Made by a program: the position numbers and the translations under genes. Under the pieces are notes generated by a model. It worked only from the letters and a program-made list of their open reading frames with translations, searched no databases and was not told where the DNA came from. Source: Candidatus Chlorohelix allophototropha (GTDB lineage: Bacteria > Chloroflexota > Chloroflexia > Chloroheliales > Chloroheliaceae). From it: a stretch of DNA of 64,000 nt. Where the stretch lies: NCBI RefSeq assembly GCF_030389965.1, contig NZ_CP128400.1:868001-932000 (forward strand). Direction: 5' to 3'. Positions 28,717 to 37,841 of the stretch are shown piece by piece; position 1 is the first letter of the stretch, and the number at the start of each line of letters is the position of its first letter.

Positions 28717-29123
28717 TATTTGTTCTCCTTCCGGACGGGGCGACCGGCTTTTTCGTCGCTGTGCTTAACACTGGCTATAATCTTTGTGATCAACTTGTCA
28801 AATACATTGGTGGAAACCCGCAGATAAGCAAAAGCGATAGCCCAAGCCAAAATGAATTGGGAAAGCGCCATTACATACGCTAGGTTAATTGAACCGATAA
28901 CATCGGTTTCCATCAAGCTTGGGAAGTAATTGATAAGCACCAACATCCCGAAGTAATAAACGATGAAGATGATCATCGCCGGGATAATGAAGTTGCGGCG
29001 AGCGCGGGTGAGTTTTTTGAAGTCCTCTCCTTGTTCAATCTCCTCGTACATGTGGGCTTTTGTAAGCAATTCCTCGCTTACATCATCCGAACCCTTTCCG
29101 GGTTTGTGTGTAACATTCGCCAT
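28716..29123 (-). CDS. DUF485 membrane protein, YjcH-like
   Basis: 135 residues from the ATG that follows GAGGAGGG by 7 bases; the longer reading frame has no such site. A charged N-terminal helix ends in [18 protein letters not shown], the DUF485 signature, followed by two membrane helices. DUF485 proteins regularly precede ActP-type symporters and are thought to assist the transporter. Translational coupling to the downstream gene is direct because the stop and start share one base. Confidence 0.9.
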   Translation of the reverse strand: MANVTHKPGKGSDDVSEELLTKAHMYEEIEQGEDFKKLTRARRNFIIPAMIIFIVYYFGMLVLINYFPSLMETDVIGSINLAYVMALSQFILAWAIAFAYLRVSTNVFDKLITKIIASVKHSDEKAGRPVRKENK

Positions 29124-29481
29124 TGATGTTCCCTCCTCATATGGCAACACTAACGGGGGGCATAATAACCCCACCAATGCTGAGCAGGCGCGAAAACTTG
29201 ACCTACTTCGACACAGGTCAATTCACACACCAAAATAAGTTGTATAATTTTTCCAAAGTAATTTGGGTAAAGTACACTATGTATATGACTATAAGATACA
29301 TGATATTATTTGGCAATACAACAAAATGGGGGTGAGATGTAAAAACGGGGCTGTTTCTTGCATTGTTCACACTTCAAATAATGTTTTTGCATTTCGGCGA
29401 CGAAAATATGCATTTCAGCGTTCATATTTTCACTTTCAGGGGTAGACATTGCTATTTAGTATGAGTTAGAATATCACAACA
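29124..29481. promoter_or_regulatory. divergent control region with a TTGACCT palindrome
   Basis: The 358-base AT-rich gap separates the symporter operon from the RNase Z gene. At 29198-29221 a 7-bp perfect inverted repeat, TTGACCT-N10-AGGTCAA, lies 75 bases upstream of the DUF485 ATG and could bind a dimeric regulator. I found no confident -35/-10 pair and no RNA gene. Confidence 0.4.
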
Positions 29482-30420
29482 ATGCGTATTACATTCTTAG
29501 GAACCAGTTCGGGGACACCTACCCGTACCAGAAACGTTACCAGCATCGCGTTACAGTTACCACAACGTGCGGGTTTGTGGTTATTTGATTGCGGCGAAGG
29601 TACCCAACACCAATTCTTGCTTTCCAACTTAAGGCTTTCCCAGTTGGACAAGATATTTTTTACTCATCTTCACGGTGACCATCTTTTTGGGCTAGTGGGC
29701 TTGTTGGCGAGCCGTTCTCTACGCGGGGGGGAAATCCCGGCAGTAACCCTTTACGGACCTTCCGGATTGAAGGAATACGTAGAAAGTACCCTGCATTATA
29801 GCTATACACATCTGGGACATGATATTGAGATACAAACGGTTAAACCGGGTATTATATTTGAGGATAAAGAATTCATTATATCGTGCCTACCGCTAAAACA
29901 CCGTGTAGAAAGCTATGGTTTCGCTATTACGGAACGAGAGCAAACCGGACGCTTTTTGGTAGAAAAAGCGCGTGAGCTTGGCATCACTCCCGGTCCGCTC
30001 TATGGGAAACTCAAAAATGGCGAATTAGTGACACTACCCGATGGTAGGATTATTGATGGCAAGGAGTTGGTTGGTTCACCACGCCGAGGGCGCAAGATAG
30101 TTTATTGCAGCGACACCATTTATTGCCAGAATGCTATTGAGTTAGCGCGAGGGGCAGATGTACTTATTCATGAGGCCACTTATACCGCTATAGACGAAGA
30201 ATTAGCGGTGCGTGGTCAACACTCAACCGCATTGATGGCAGCAAAAGTCGCCAGAGAAGCTGGTGTCAAAACGCTTATTATTACTCACTTCAGCCCACGT
30301 TACGAAGCAGATGAAGGCAACGGCTTGAATGTAATGTTACAAGAAGCGCGCTCGATATTTCCTGATACCTTTATGGCAGAGGATTTTTGGAGTTATGAGG
30401 TAATAAGACCTAATATATAG
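29482..30420 (+). CDS. rnz: ribonuclease Z
   Basis: 312 residues of metallo-beta-lactamase fold. The zinc motif is [20 protein letters not shown]. Further ligands appear in YCSDT and in IITHFSPRY, and the exosite arm region is present ([13 protein letters not shown]). RNase Z removes the 3' trailer of tRNA precursors in the cytosol. The length is that of the short bacterial form. The start is supported by the conserved opening [12 protein letters not shown]. It appears to be a single-gene unit. Confidence 0.93.
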   Translation: MRITFLGTSSGTPTRTRNVTSIALQLPQRAGLWLFDCGEGTQHQFLLSNLRLSQLDKIFFTHLHGDHLFGLVGLLASRSLRGGEIPAVTLYGPSGLKEYVESTLHYSYTHLGHDIEIQTVKPGIIFEDKEFIISCLPLKHRVESYGFAITEREQTGRFLVEKARELGITPGPLYGKLKNGELVTLPDGRIIDGKELVGSPRRGRKIVYCSDTIYCQNAIELARGADVLIHEATYTAIDEELAVRGQHSTALMAAKVAREAGVKTLIITHFSPRYEADEGNGLNVMLQEARSIFPDTFMAEDFWSYEVIRPNI

Positions 30421-30633
30421 AAAAATTTCTTAGGGGCAGCTTGCTATTAAGTGCAAAATTATAATCGTTGTTTGCCGCATTCTAATTGAAAAAATCTGAT
30501 ACCAACCCCCTTTACGGTTTTTATTTACATGGTATTATATTTATTAATAAGAATTTCAATGGTCAAACCTGATTGATACATTATTTGCATTTTAATGTAT
30601 ATGGGAACAGGTTTAATAAAAGGGAGAGAATTT

Positions 30634-31188
30634 ATGGCAATGCAAATGGAGAGGGCAATGGCTGATGACGAGGAAGACGATTTTATAACGCTTCGTAAGG
30701 CAACCTCTGCGGATTATCATGCTATTCGAGAAGTAGCAACACTATCCCGGCTTCAATCTTTCAAGCATTATATGACGGAAGAAGAAGTACACGACGAGGT
30801 TGATATTTATTACAGAGATGCAGTTCTTAACGAAATCATCAACAACCCTGCCAATGCGATTTTTCTAGCAGAGCGTGGTACCCATCTGCTTGGCTATCTG
30901 AGCGTGCTTCCAAAAGATCGTCGTGGACATCCACGCCTTCTCCAATTCTATGTACGTCCCGATGTCCAACGACAGGGCGTAGGTGAGTTGCTTTATGAAA
31001 AAGCGCTCAACTTCCTGCACGAAGCAGGGATTAACGAAATGTACATCTCCACTATGGAGGAAAATGTCATCGGGCGTCGCTTCTATGAAAAGAAAGGCGC
31101 GAAATTGATCCAAGAGTACGACTCGATCTGGGATGGCAAAGTACATACTATCGTGGTTTATCTGGTCAAACTATTAGCCCATAAATAG
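30634..31188 (+). CDS. GNAT acetyltransferase
   Basis: 184 residues from the ATG that follows AGGGAGAG. A single GNAT domain covers about residues 20-180, with the acetyl-CoA loop VRPDVQRQGVGELLYEKAL and the C-terminal MEENVIGRRFYEKKGAKLI. An acidic leader (ADDEEDDF) precedes it. The acceptor is unknown. A strong terminator follows the stop. The next gene is the acyl-CoA mutase, but the terminator separates the two. Confidence 0.82.
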   Translation: MAMQMERAMADDEEDDFITLRKATSADYHAIREVATLSRLQSFKHYMTEEEVHDEVDIYYRDAVLNEIINNPANAIFLAERGTHLLGYLSVLPKDRRGHPRLLQFYVRPDVQRQGVGELLYEKALNFLHEAGINEMYISTMEENVIGRRFYEKKGAKLIQEYDSIWDGKVHTIVVYLVKLLAHK

Positions 31189-31202
31189 TTTCGAACTTTT
31201 CG

Positions 31203-31236
31203 AGGGTCGTCTTTTAAAAGGCGACCCTTTTTTTAT
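31203..31236 (+). terminator. rho-independent terminator after the GNAT gene
   Basis: AGGGTCGTC pairs with GGCGACCCT (one G:U) across an 8-base loop and is followed by seven or more T residues. Confidence 0.9.
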
Positions 31237-31504
31237 TTCCTCTGTGCAGGACGGTTGCAAGTTCGGAGAGGGGGTGTAGGTGGAACGCCTACCGAGGTAT
31301 CGTATTGAACTCACCCTCTCTCTTCCTCTCCAGCGGAAGCAGCAGGTTATTGCCCTAAAAACGTTTCTTGCAACAACCCTGTTCCTCCATGCCAATTGAT
31401 TGATGCCATGATGTGAATATATGTTAAAATTGAGCATATGAGCTATCATGAACCTTATAGAGTATAAGACATGCATTTTTAATAGCGGGAGGTAATTTAT
31501 AACA
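31237..31504. other. intergenic gap upstream of the mutase gene
   Basis: It contains a GC-rich block near 31265-31345 with partly complementary GGAGAGGGGGTG and CACCCTCTC arms and an inner GTAGG..CCTAC hairpin, resembling a dispersed intergenic repeat. The mutase ribosome-binding site (GGGAGGT) is at its end. There is no confident promoter hexamer pair. Confidence 0.4.
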
Positions 31505-33205
31505 ATGAGTAGTTATAACCTTGACAAAGTGAGTCGAATTAAAGAGCAGAGAAGGCGTTGGGAAGATACCACTCTTAAGAAAACCATTGAGCGTGTACCA
31601 GAGCGTGCCTCGGAAGAAGGAGTTGAATTTACTACTATTAGCGGCATGAAAGTTAACCGCCTTTACACTCCCGCCGATGCTGAAGGTTTGGATTATGAAC
31701 GCGATCTCGGCATGCCGGGTGAATATCCATTTACTCGTGGCGTGCATGCCAATATGTATCGCGCTAAAAACTGGACAATGCGTCAGTTTGCCGGATTTGG
31801 CACTGCCGAAGAAACCAACAAACGTTTTAAATATTTGCTGGAACACGGCGAAACCGGATTGAGCATCGCCTATGACTTTCCCACCCTGTACGGGCGCGAT
31901 AGCGATGACCCTTTGAGCGAAGGCGAAATGGGCAAATGTGGTGTGGCAATGAACAGCCTTGAAGATATGGAAATATTGTTGGATGGTATTCCGCTCGACC
32001 AAGTTACCACCAGCATGACCATAAACGGTCCCGCCCCTGTGGTCTGGGCGATGTACATTGCGGCGGCTGAAAAGAAGGGTTACCCCCGCCGCATATTGGG
32101 TGGCACTACCCAGAACGATATTCTCAAAGAGTATATTGCCCAAAATACCTACATTTACCCGCCCGCGCCGAGCCTCAAACTGGTTGTAGATACGATGGAG
32201 TTTGGCTCGAAAGAAATGCCACGTTGGAATACCATCAGCATTAGCGGTTACCATATCCGTGAAGCGGGTAGCACTGCTCTACAGGAACTCGCTTTTACCC
32301 TTATAGATGGACTTACCTACGTGGAAGAGGGTATCAAACGCGGGCTGGATGTGGATGATTTTGCGCCACGCCTCAGCTTTTTCTTTAACTGCCATAACGA
32401 CTTCTTCGAGGAAATTGCCAAGTTCAGGGCAGCACGTCGCATCTGGGCGCGCGAATTACGCAACAACTATGGAGCAAAACAGGCACGTAGCTGGTTATTG
32501 CGCTTCCATACCCAAACCGCAGGGTGCAGCCTTACTGCCTCACAACCTGAGAATAACATTGTGCGTACCGCTATTCAAGGGCTAGCAGCGGTTTTAGGTG
32601 GCACTCAGTCGCTGCACACCAACTCTATGGATGAGGCGCTTGCCTTACCGAGCGATAAAGCAGTCAAAATCGCCTTGCGTACTCAGCAAATTATCGCCCA
32701 CGAATCGGGCGTTACTACCAGCGTTGACCCGTTGGGCGGTAGCTATTTGGTCGAAGCCCTCACCAACGAAATGGAAAAGGGTTTCTACGAATACAAGCAC
32801 AGAATCGATGCAATGGGCGGGATGCTGGCAGCGATTAATCACGGTTTTCCTCAGAAAGAAATCGTGGATGCCAGTTGCCGCTTCCAAGCTGAGATTGACA
32901 GCAAAAAGCGCATTTTCGTAGGGGTAAACGACTACGTAGATAATGCGCCGCCGGAAATCCCCTTCCTGCAAATAGACCCTGATGGCTATCGCCGCCAATG
33001 CGAGCGATTGGCACGTCTTCGTATGGAACGCGACAATGAGAAAACCAGCAGTGCCCTTGAAACGATTCGCCAAAAAGCAATCGAAAACAAGGAAAATATG
33101 ATGCCCTACCTGATCGATGCTTGCAACGCTTACGCCACCCTTGGTGAAATAACCGGGGTGTTGCGCAAGGTTTACGGGGAGCATAAAGACCCTAGCATCG
33201 TTTAA
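31505..33205 (+). CDS. cobalamin-dependent acyl-CoA mutase large subunit, isobutyryl-CoA-mutase-like
   Basis: 566 residues: the substrate-binding TIM-barrel half of the methylmalonyl-CoA mutase family without the C-terminal B12 domain, which must come from a separate small subunit not encoded here. Conserved features include [28 protein letters not shown] (catalytic His250) and [12 protein letters not shown]. By alignment with the Propionibacterium enzyme from memory, the specificity pair Tyr89/Arg207 of methylmalonyl-CoA mutase is Phe95/Gln213 here. That is the pair reported for isobutyryl-CoA mutase. The expected reaction would then be isobutyryl-CoA to n-butyryl-CoA. A GGGAGGT site precedes the ATG and a terminator follows. 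Confidence 0.85.
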   Translation: MSSYNLDKVSRIKEQRRRWEDTTLKKTIERVPERASEEGVEFTTISGMKVNRLYTPADAEGLDYERDLGMPGEYPFTRGVHANMYRAKNWTMRQFAGFGTAEETNKRFKYLLEHGETGLSIAYDFPTLYGRDSDDPLSEGEMGKCGVAMNSLEDMEILLDGIPLDQVTTSMTINGPAPVVWAMYIAAAEKKGYPRRILGGTTQNDILKEYIAQNTYIYPPAPSLKLVVDTMEFGSKEMPRWNTISISGYHIREAGSTALQELAFTLIDGLTYVEEGIKRGLDVDDFAPRLSFFFNCHNDFFEEIAKFRAARRIWARELRNNYGAKQARSWLLRFHTQTAGCSLTASQPENNIVRTAIQGLAAVLGGTQSLHTNSMDEALALPSDKAVKIALRTQQIIAHESGVTTSVDPLGGSYLVEALTNEMEKGFYEYKHRIDAMGGMLAAINHGFPQKEIVDASCRFQAEIDSKKRIFVGVNDYVDNAPPEIPFLQIDPDGYRRQCERLARLRMERDNEKTSSALETIRQKAIENKENMMPYLIDACNAYATLGEITGVLRKVYGEHKDPSIV

Positions 33206-33222
33206 TTTTCAGCAGTAAATAG

Positions 33223-33256
33223 CCCCTGATCTATTGCAGGTCAGGGGTATTTTTTA
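33223..33256 (+). terminator. rho-independent terminator after the mutase gene
   Basis: CCCCTGA and TCAGGGG form a 7-bp perfect stem with an 11-base loop, followed by TATTTTTTA, 18 bases past the stop. Confidence 0.85.
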
Positions 33257-33276
33257 TAGCTTGCCTTAATTTTAGC

Positions 33277-33762
33277 TTAGCCTGCTCGGTGAAAGAAAAC
33301 AATATAAACGATGGTAAGTATCTGGAGAAAGGTGTTGGCAGCAAGAAAAATCTGCACAACAAGTAAGCCGTAATCATCGCCGGAAACATTCAGGAGTCGA
33401 AAGGAATCGGGCGATTGAGGGAGATATTTTACCTGTGCCACCGCACCAACCGGAAGTTGTATAGAACTATTTTTATCTACAATTGCTTCTCGCTCGTAGG
33501 TTTGGGAAGCGCCATTTTTCACAGGTACAGTAAAACGATAAGTTATATGAAATCTGTTGGCTTTACCCCTCTCAGGTTCGTTTTTAATTACAAGCGCTTG
33601 GGTCTGCACCCCTTTTTTATCAATTTCATCCAGTGTGGTGGCTATATTAAAGTAAAATATTAGCAGCACTATAGTTATCAGGAAAGTAACCCCTAAAACC
33701 ACGTAACCCTGAATTAGATTTTGCCGGGTAGATAATTTAGGGTATTTCTTGCGCCACCACAT
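33277..33762 (-). CDS. DUF3592-type membrane protein
   Basis: 161 residues with one membrane helix near residues 20-42 and a second near 130-155. Between them is a soluble beta-rich domain (QTQALVIKNEPERG, ITYRFTVPV, VGAVAQVKYLPQSPDSFRL), the pattern of DUF3592 proteins. The domain should lie outside the membrane. The function of the family is unknown. It is convergent with the mutase gene and transcribed alone. Confidence 0.75.
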   Translation of the reverse strand: MWWRKKYPKLSTRQNLIQGYVVLGVTFLITIVLLIFYFNIATTLDEIDKKGVQTQALVIKNEPERGKANRFHITYRFTVPVKNGASQTYEREAIVDKNSSIQLPVGAVAQVKYLPQSPDSFRLLNVSGDDYGLLVVQIFLAANTFLQILTIVYIVFFHRAG

Positions 33763-34107
33763 CTGCTATTTTCCTTGTATTAGGTTGAATTGGTTGCTGC
33801 AATATTGATTACGTAAAATTCGGTTTTAGAGTTGCAAATTTAAAAAAAAGGCATTAGATTTTAGATTTGGTACGCTTATTGGATAAATTCTGCCTTCTGA
33901 TATTTGAAATGAGATATAAAATCAGGATGGATTTATTATAGGCTAACCAATTTGTACTAATCCATTGGCAGGTAATAATAATCTAAATTGGCAAAAAATC
34001 ATCCTATCTGCATCTAAATTGAAGCATATAAAACTTTCGGTAAAGAGATAAATATGTCATACTAAGTTCGGTTATTTCAATGAACTTAATTTAGTAAAGA
34101 GAAAATT
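33763..34107. other. AT-rich intergenic gap
   Basis: 345 bases between divergent genes. It has long A and T runs and no open frame of note. I could not identify a convincing promoter, operator or RNA. Confidence 0.5.
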
Positions 34108-35055
34108 ATGCGAAACCTATTGAACCGGAAAAATAATAATGCGTCTCTTTTAACTTTACCGGGTGAAGAGCGCATATTCCGGTGGCGCGATCATGTTGTG
34201 GTGTACTCAATTCTAGGGGAGGGCGCACCCTTACTAATGCTGCACGGGATTAATGCCGCCGCGTGGGGGTTCGAATACCGCCGCAACTATCAGGAATTTG
34301 CAAAGCATTACCGGGTTTATGTACCTGACCTTCCCGGTTATGGACGTTCTGAGCGCAAACCCATTGATTATACTGCCGAACTCTATATCGATTTCGCGCG
34401 GGATTTCGCCAGCCATATTTTGGAAGTAGAAGGTGAAGCCCCCGCCGTAGTGGTTACCAGCCTGAGCGCAGCACATGTTATCAGTGCAGCGGCACGTGAC
34501 CCACAGCTATTCGGTCCGTTGGTACTTATTAGCCCAACCGGACTAGAACGATTGGACTTCCCACCTTCCGCCGGCGCAAAGCGAGCGCATCGCTGGCTGT
34601 ACGGCACCTTGGGAAGCGTGGTTTTTGCATTATTGACCACCCGCTTATCTACCAAAATATTTCTTGGACGAGATAGCTATTTTGATAAAACCGGCATTGA
34701 TAAAGAGTTAATTGAAGGCTACTACGCTACCGGGCATCGCCCGAATGCCAAATATGCGCCAGTATGTTTTATTACCTTTTATTTGAATCACTCTGTAAGA
34801 GGCGAGTGGGAAAAAATAGCGCAACCAACCTTGATTGTATGGGGACGCGAAGCCAAAATCACCCCCTTTAAGGACTCTGAGCTATTCCTGAAATTGCGCC
34901 CCCAAACCGAATTGGCAATGATCAAACAGGCGCGCCTATCATCCAATGATGAACGCGGCGAGGAGTTTAATCGGATTGTGCTAGATTGGCTTTCACGTCA
35001 CTACAACGGCAAAAAAGAAGCGGCAGTCAGTACGTACCCCGGCATGGTAAAATAA
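34108..35055 (+). CDS. alpha/beta hydrolase
   Basis: 315 residues. The core has PLLMLHGINAAAWGFEYR (oxyanion HG) and YRVYVPDLPGYGRSE. The nucleophile elbow reads VVTSLSAAHVIS, so Ser sits in T-S-L-S-A rather than the usual G-x-S-x-G. A conserved Asp/His pair at the C-terminus is not obvious; the expected HxP position reads KQARLSSNDER. Catalysis is therefore uncertain. It is followed after 41 bases by the NmrA-like gene and likely heads a four-gene unit with that gene, the GT-C protein and the DUF1294 protein. Confidence 0.75.
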   Translation: MRNLLNRKNNNASLLTLPGEERIFRWRDHVVVYSILGEGAPLLMLHGINAAAWGFEYRRNYQEFAKHYRVYVPDLPGYGRSERKPIDYTAELYIDFARDFASHILEVEGEAPAVVVTSLSAAHVISAAARDPQLFGPLVLISPTGLERLDFPPSAGAKRAHRWLYGTLGSVVFALLTTRLSTKIFLGRDSYFDKTGIDKELIEGYYATGHRPNAKYAPVCFITFYLNHSVRGEWEKIAQPTLIVWGREAKITPFKDSELFLKLRPQTELAMIKQARLSSNDERGEEFNRIVLDWLSRHYNGKKEAAVSTYPGMVK

Positions 35056-35096
35056 GCAGGAACTTGGATATTAATTTACTGTGGAAAGAGGGGAAA

Positions 35097-35765
35097 ATGA
35101 TAAATTTAAAGGACGTGGTGCTGGTTATTGGGGCAAGTGGGGAAACCGGTAGCCGCGTCGTTAAAGCGTTACGGGCAAAGAATATCCCGGTAAGGGCGTT
35201 GGTACGCACCTCTGAAAAAGGGGAAGTGTTGCAAATGCCCGGTGTGGAGGTGCAAGTAACAAACCTGACCGATCCCGCTGCCCTCCAAAGCGCCCTTGAG
35301 GGCATAAAATATATTATCACTGCTACCGGAGCGCGTAATTTCCGCGAACCGGCAGAAACCGAAGCGATTGAAGTTACCTATATAAATCTATTGGCAAGCG
35401 CCATCAAAACAGCCGGAATAGAACATATCGTGATGTGTACGTCACTCGGTACTGACAACCCGGAACGATTCCCACCTTTAGCGCCGGTGTTACGCTTAAA
35501 AAACAAAGCCGAAGAAACCATAATTGGCTGTGGCGTTCCATACACCATAGTGCGTCCCGGCGGTTTGGTAAATGAACCGGGCGGAACGGGTGTATTAATT
35601 CGCTCGAAGTTGGAAATATCCGGTCGCATCTCGCGAGAGGATGTGGCGGAAGTGATGGTACAGGCGATTTTGCAACCGGAAGCACGCAACAAGGTAGTAG
35701 AGATTATCAACCAAATGGGCGAAACGCCCGCCAATAGCCCCGACCTGTTTAAAGGAATTGCTTAA
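35097..35765 (+). CDS. NmrA/SDR-like NAD(P)-binding protein
   Basis: 222 residues from the ATG preceded by AGAGGGG. The N-terminal Rossmann motif is VIGASGETGSRVVKALRAKN, typical of atypical short-chain dehydrogenases of the NAD(P)H-binding type (YwnB/HSCARG-like). The catalytic YxxxK of classical SDRs is not seen. Family members act as redox-sensing regulators or reductases. The stop overlaps the probable start of the next gene. Confidence 0.85.
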   Translation: MINLKDVVLVIGASGETGSRVVKALRAKNIPVRALVRTSEKGEVLQMPGVEVQVTNLTDPAALQSALEGIKYIITATGARNFREPAETEAIEVTYINLLASAIKTAGIEHIVMCTSLGTDNPERFPPLAPVLRLKNKAEETIIGCGVPYTIVRPGGLVNEPGGTGVLIRSKLEISGRISREDVAEVMVQAILQPEARNKVVEIINQMGETPANSPDLFKGIA

Positions 35766-37314
35766 GACCCGTTTAAATCCGATACTGGCGGTGTTGGTTA
35801 TCCTCGCCGCCACCTTACGCCTGATCAACGGTCCGCGCCCTTACGATGATGCTTTTATCACCTTCCGCTACGTGGAAAACATCACTAACGGTATTGGCTT
35901 CGTTTATAACGCAGGCGAGTATGTGTTAGGCACTACTACGCCACTTTACACTCTGCTGTTGGCATTATTGCACTTTCCCCTTAAAAGCGATCTGGGCTGG
36001 ATAGCGCTTCTTATTAATACTGTGGCAGATTGCGCCAGTATAATTTTGCTGTATCAGCTTGGCAGAAAATTTATCGGGGGGAAAGCGCCGGGTTTCGTAT
36101 ATGCCGCACCCCTGCTATTTGCCGTTTCGGTATTCAGTACCAACTGGTGCATCGGTGGAATGGAAACCTCGCTTTTCTCGTGCCTACTACTACTCTCCTT
36201 CTATCTTGCGGTAACCCGACAAACTGTATGGGGCGCGTTTTCCGCTGCTCTAGCTACGCTTTGTCGCCCTGAAGGAATTTTGATTGCGGGGTTAGTGCTG
36301 GTGGCAGCGTGGGTTATCCGGCGCGGTATACCATGGCGCGAATTTCTGGTAATGACAGCTACGGGCGCACCATGGGCGTTGTTTGCCACCCTCTATTTTG
36401 GCAGCCCCATTCCACATTCGATTACCGCTAAAGGCGACAAAGTTTATATTTTCGCCGAAACCGGGTTGGCGCGTTTCAAGCAATTCAGTCTGATTGCGTG
36501 GGATAATCCAATCGGGCAAATCATCACTACAATGAAGTTGCCTGATGGCAAAAAAATATTCGTGCTTGGGTTGGTAGTAACAATAATATTCCTTGCGCTG
36601 GCTTTGGCGGGAATATGGCGCATTTGGAAAGCAGACCGAGTAGCGGGAGCTATGGCGCTGGCGTTCCCGCTTTTGCTGAACGGAGCGTATGTGCTAGCTA
36701 CTTACCGCGATGTGTTGATATTTGACTGGTATCTAGTTCCACTCGTTTCATGGTATCTCTTACTCACTACTAGCGGACTTTACCAGTGGAGTAACTGGGG
36801 CATCGGTTGGGCTTCGCGTTGGTTCAAGCCAAGAGCGAAATATAGCCGCCTTTTGCTGGCAGGGCTGGCATTGTATCTGGCAGTGAGCCTCGTTAATCAG
36901 ATGCAGGCTTACGATTGGGGGCGTACCCGCATGAAATCGCCTGAATATTACCGGGAGGCGGCGCAAATAATCTCATCACGCCTCCGACCAACCGATACCA
37001 TCATCGCGCCTGAAATCGGCATGCTAGGCTACTATGCCAACGCCCGTATTTTCGACTCGGTGGGGTTGATTTCGCCCGGCGCTTTGAAATACTATCCTGT
37101 CCCCCCCAACGAATTAGCCAGCAATAACGCCATCCCGACCCGCATGGTAAACGAGCTAAAACCTGAATATGTTATCAGCCTAGAGCTATTCGTGCGTAAC
37201 AGCCTCAACCTATCACCGCAATTCAAGGAAAATTACACCCTGCTCCAAAAAATACCCACCAACACTTACGGTAGCGATGGACTTTTGATTTATATCCGCA
37301 AAGATTTGCTCTGA
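35758..37314 (+). CDS. GT-C membrane glycosyltransferase, AftB-like
   Basis: 518 residues with about ten membrane helices. The first periplasmic loop carries the GT-C acidic motif in PYDDAFITFRYVENITNGIG, followed by GEYVLGTTTPLYTLLLA. That pattern resembles the mycobacterial arabinofuranosyltransferase AftB and relatives using polyprenyl-phosphate sugars. The C-terminal domain is soluble and outside. The TTG start overlaps the previous stop by 8 bases; no better start is visible. A role in exported glycan or glycoprotein synthesis is inferred. Confidence 0.78.
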   Translation: MLKTRLNPILAVLVILAATLRLINGPRPYDDAFITFRYVENITNGIGFVYNAGEYVLGTTTPLYTLLLALLHFPLKSDLGWIALLINTVADCASIILLYQLGRKFIGGKAPGFVYAAPLLFAVSVFSTNWCIGGMETSLFSCLLLLSFYLAVTRQTVWGAFSAALATLCRPEGILIAGLVLVAAWVIRRGIPWREFLVMTATGAPWALFATLYFGSPIPHSITAKGDKVYIFAETGLARFKQFSLIAWDNPIGQIITTMKLPDGKKIFVLGLVVTIIFLALALAGIWRIWKADRVAGAMALAFPLLLNGAYVLATYRDVLIFDWYLVPLVSWYLLLTTSGLYQWSNWGIGWASRWFKPRAKYSRLLLAGLALYLAVSLVNQMQAYDWGRTRMKSPEYYREAAQIISSRLRPTDTIIAPEIGMLGYYANARIFDSVGLISPGALKYYPVPPNELASNNAIPTRMVNELKPEYVISLELFVRNSLNLSPQFKENYTLLQKIPTNTYGSDGLLIYIRKDLL

Positions 37315-37329
37315 ATTAAATTTCGTCAA

Positions 37330-37785
37330 ATGAAAGGCTCAGATATTACGTTGAAGCAACCATCCACTAACAGATACAGACCACGCGCTCGCAAATATCG
37401 ATCGCCTTATCAGGAAGATCTCCTTATCTCAATGGCGCTGACACTGGTATTAGCAGTAGCTTTTGCTCAATTTTTAAGGTTCCCACTATATTTAGCGTTT
37501 ATGATCGGGTTGAATATTGTAACCTTTGGTTGTTACGGTTACGACAAATATCAGGCAATACACAAAGCTTGGCGTGTACCCGAATTTGTTTTGCATTTTT
37601 TAGCGATAATCGGCGGCGCGTTGGGGGGTATTACAGGTCAGTGGTTCTTTAACCATAAAACTCGCAAACAGAACTTCCATATTGTACTGTGGTCAAGTTT
37701 TATGGTACATATTGCAATACTGGTTCTCTTATCTCGTTATCTTCTCACCTACTATATTGATTTGCTCGCATTTATTAAACGCTGA
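37330..37785 (+). CDS. DUF1294 membrane protein
   Basis: 151 residues. A basic N-terminus of about 35 residues precedes four hydrophobic segments. The DUF1294 signature is seen as NIVTFGCYGYDKYQA, then RVPEFVLHFLAIIGGALGG and FNHKTRKQNF. The function of the family is unknown; some members have an N-terminal cold-shock domain, which is lacking here. It starts 15 bases after the GT-C gene. Confidence 0.85.
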   Translation: MKGSDITLKQPSTNRYRPRARKYRSPYQEDLLISMALTLVLAVAFAQFLRFPLYLAFMIGLNIVTFGCYGYDKYQAIHKAWRVPEFVLHFLAIIGGALGGITGQWFFNHKTRKQNFHIVLWSSFMVHIAILVLLSRYLLTYYIDLLAFIKR

Positions 37786-37792
37786 TATAAAT

Positions 37793-37820
37793 ACACTCCC
37801 GGTTGTTGGGGTGGGAGTGT
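37793..37820. terminator. bidirectional stem-loop between convergent genes
   Basis: ACACTCCC and GGGAGTGT form an 8-bp perfect stem across 12 bases. The T-runs on both sides are weak (AATTTT on plus, ATTTATAT on minus). Confidence 0.6.
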
Positions 37821-37841
37821 AATTTTCGTGCGGGATTAAAT

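Noticed and set aside
31424-32254. 276-codon minus-strand frame opposite the mutase
   Set aside because: Shadow of a highly conserved gene, and it begins without a ribosome-binding site.
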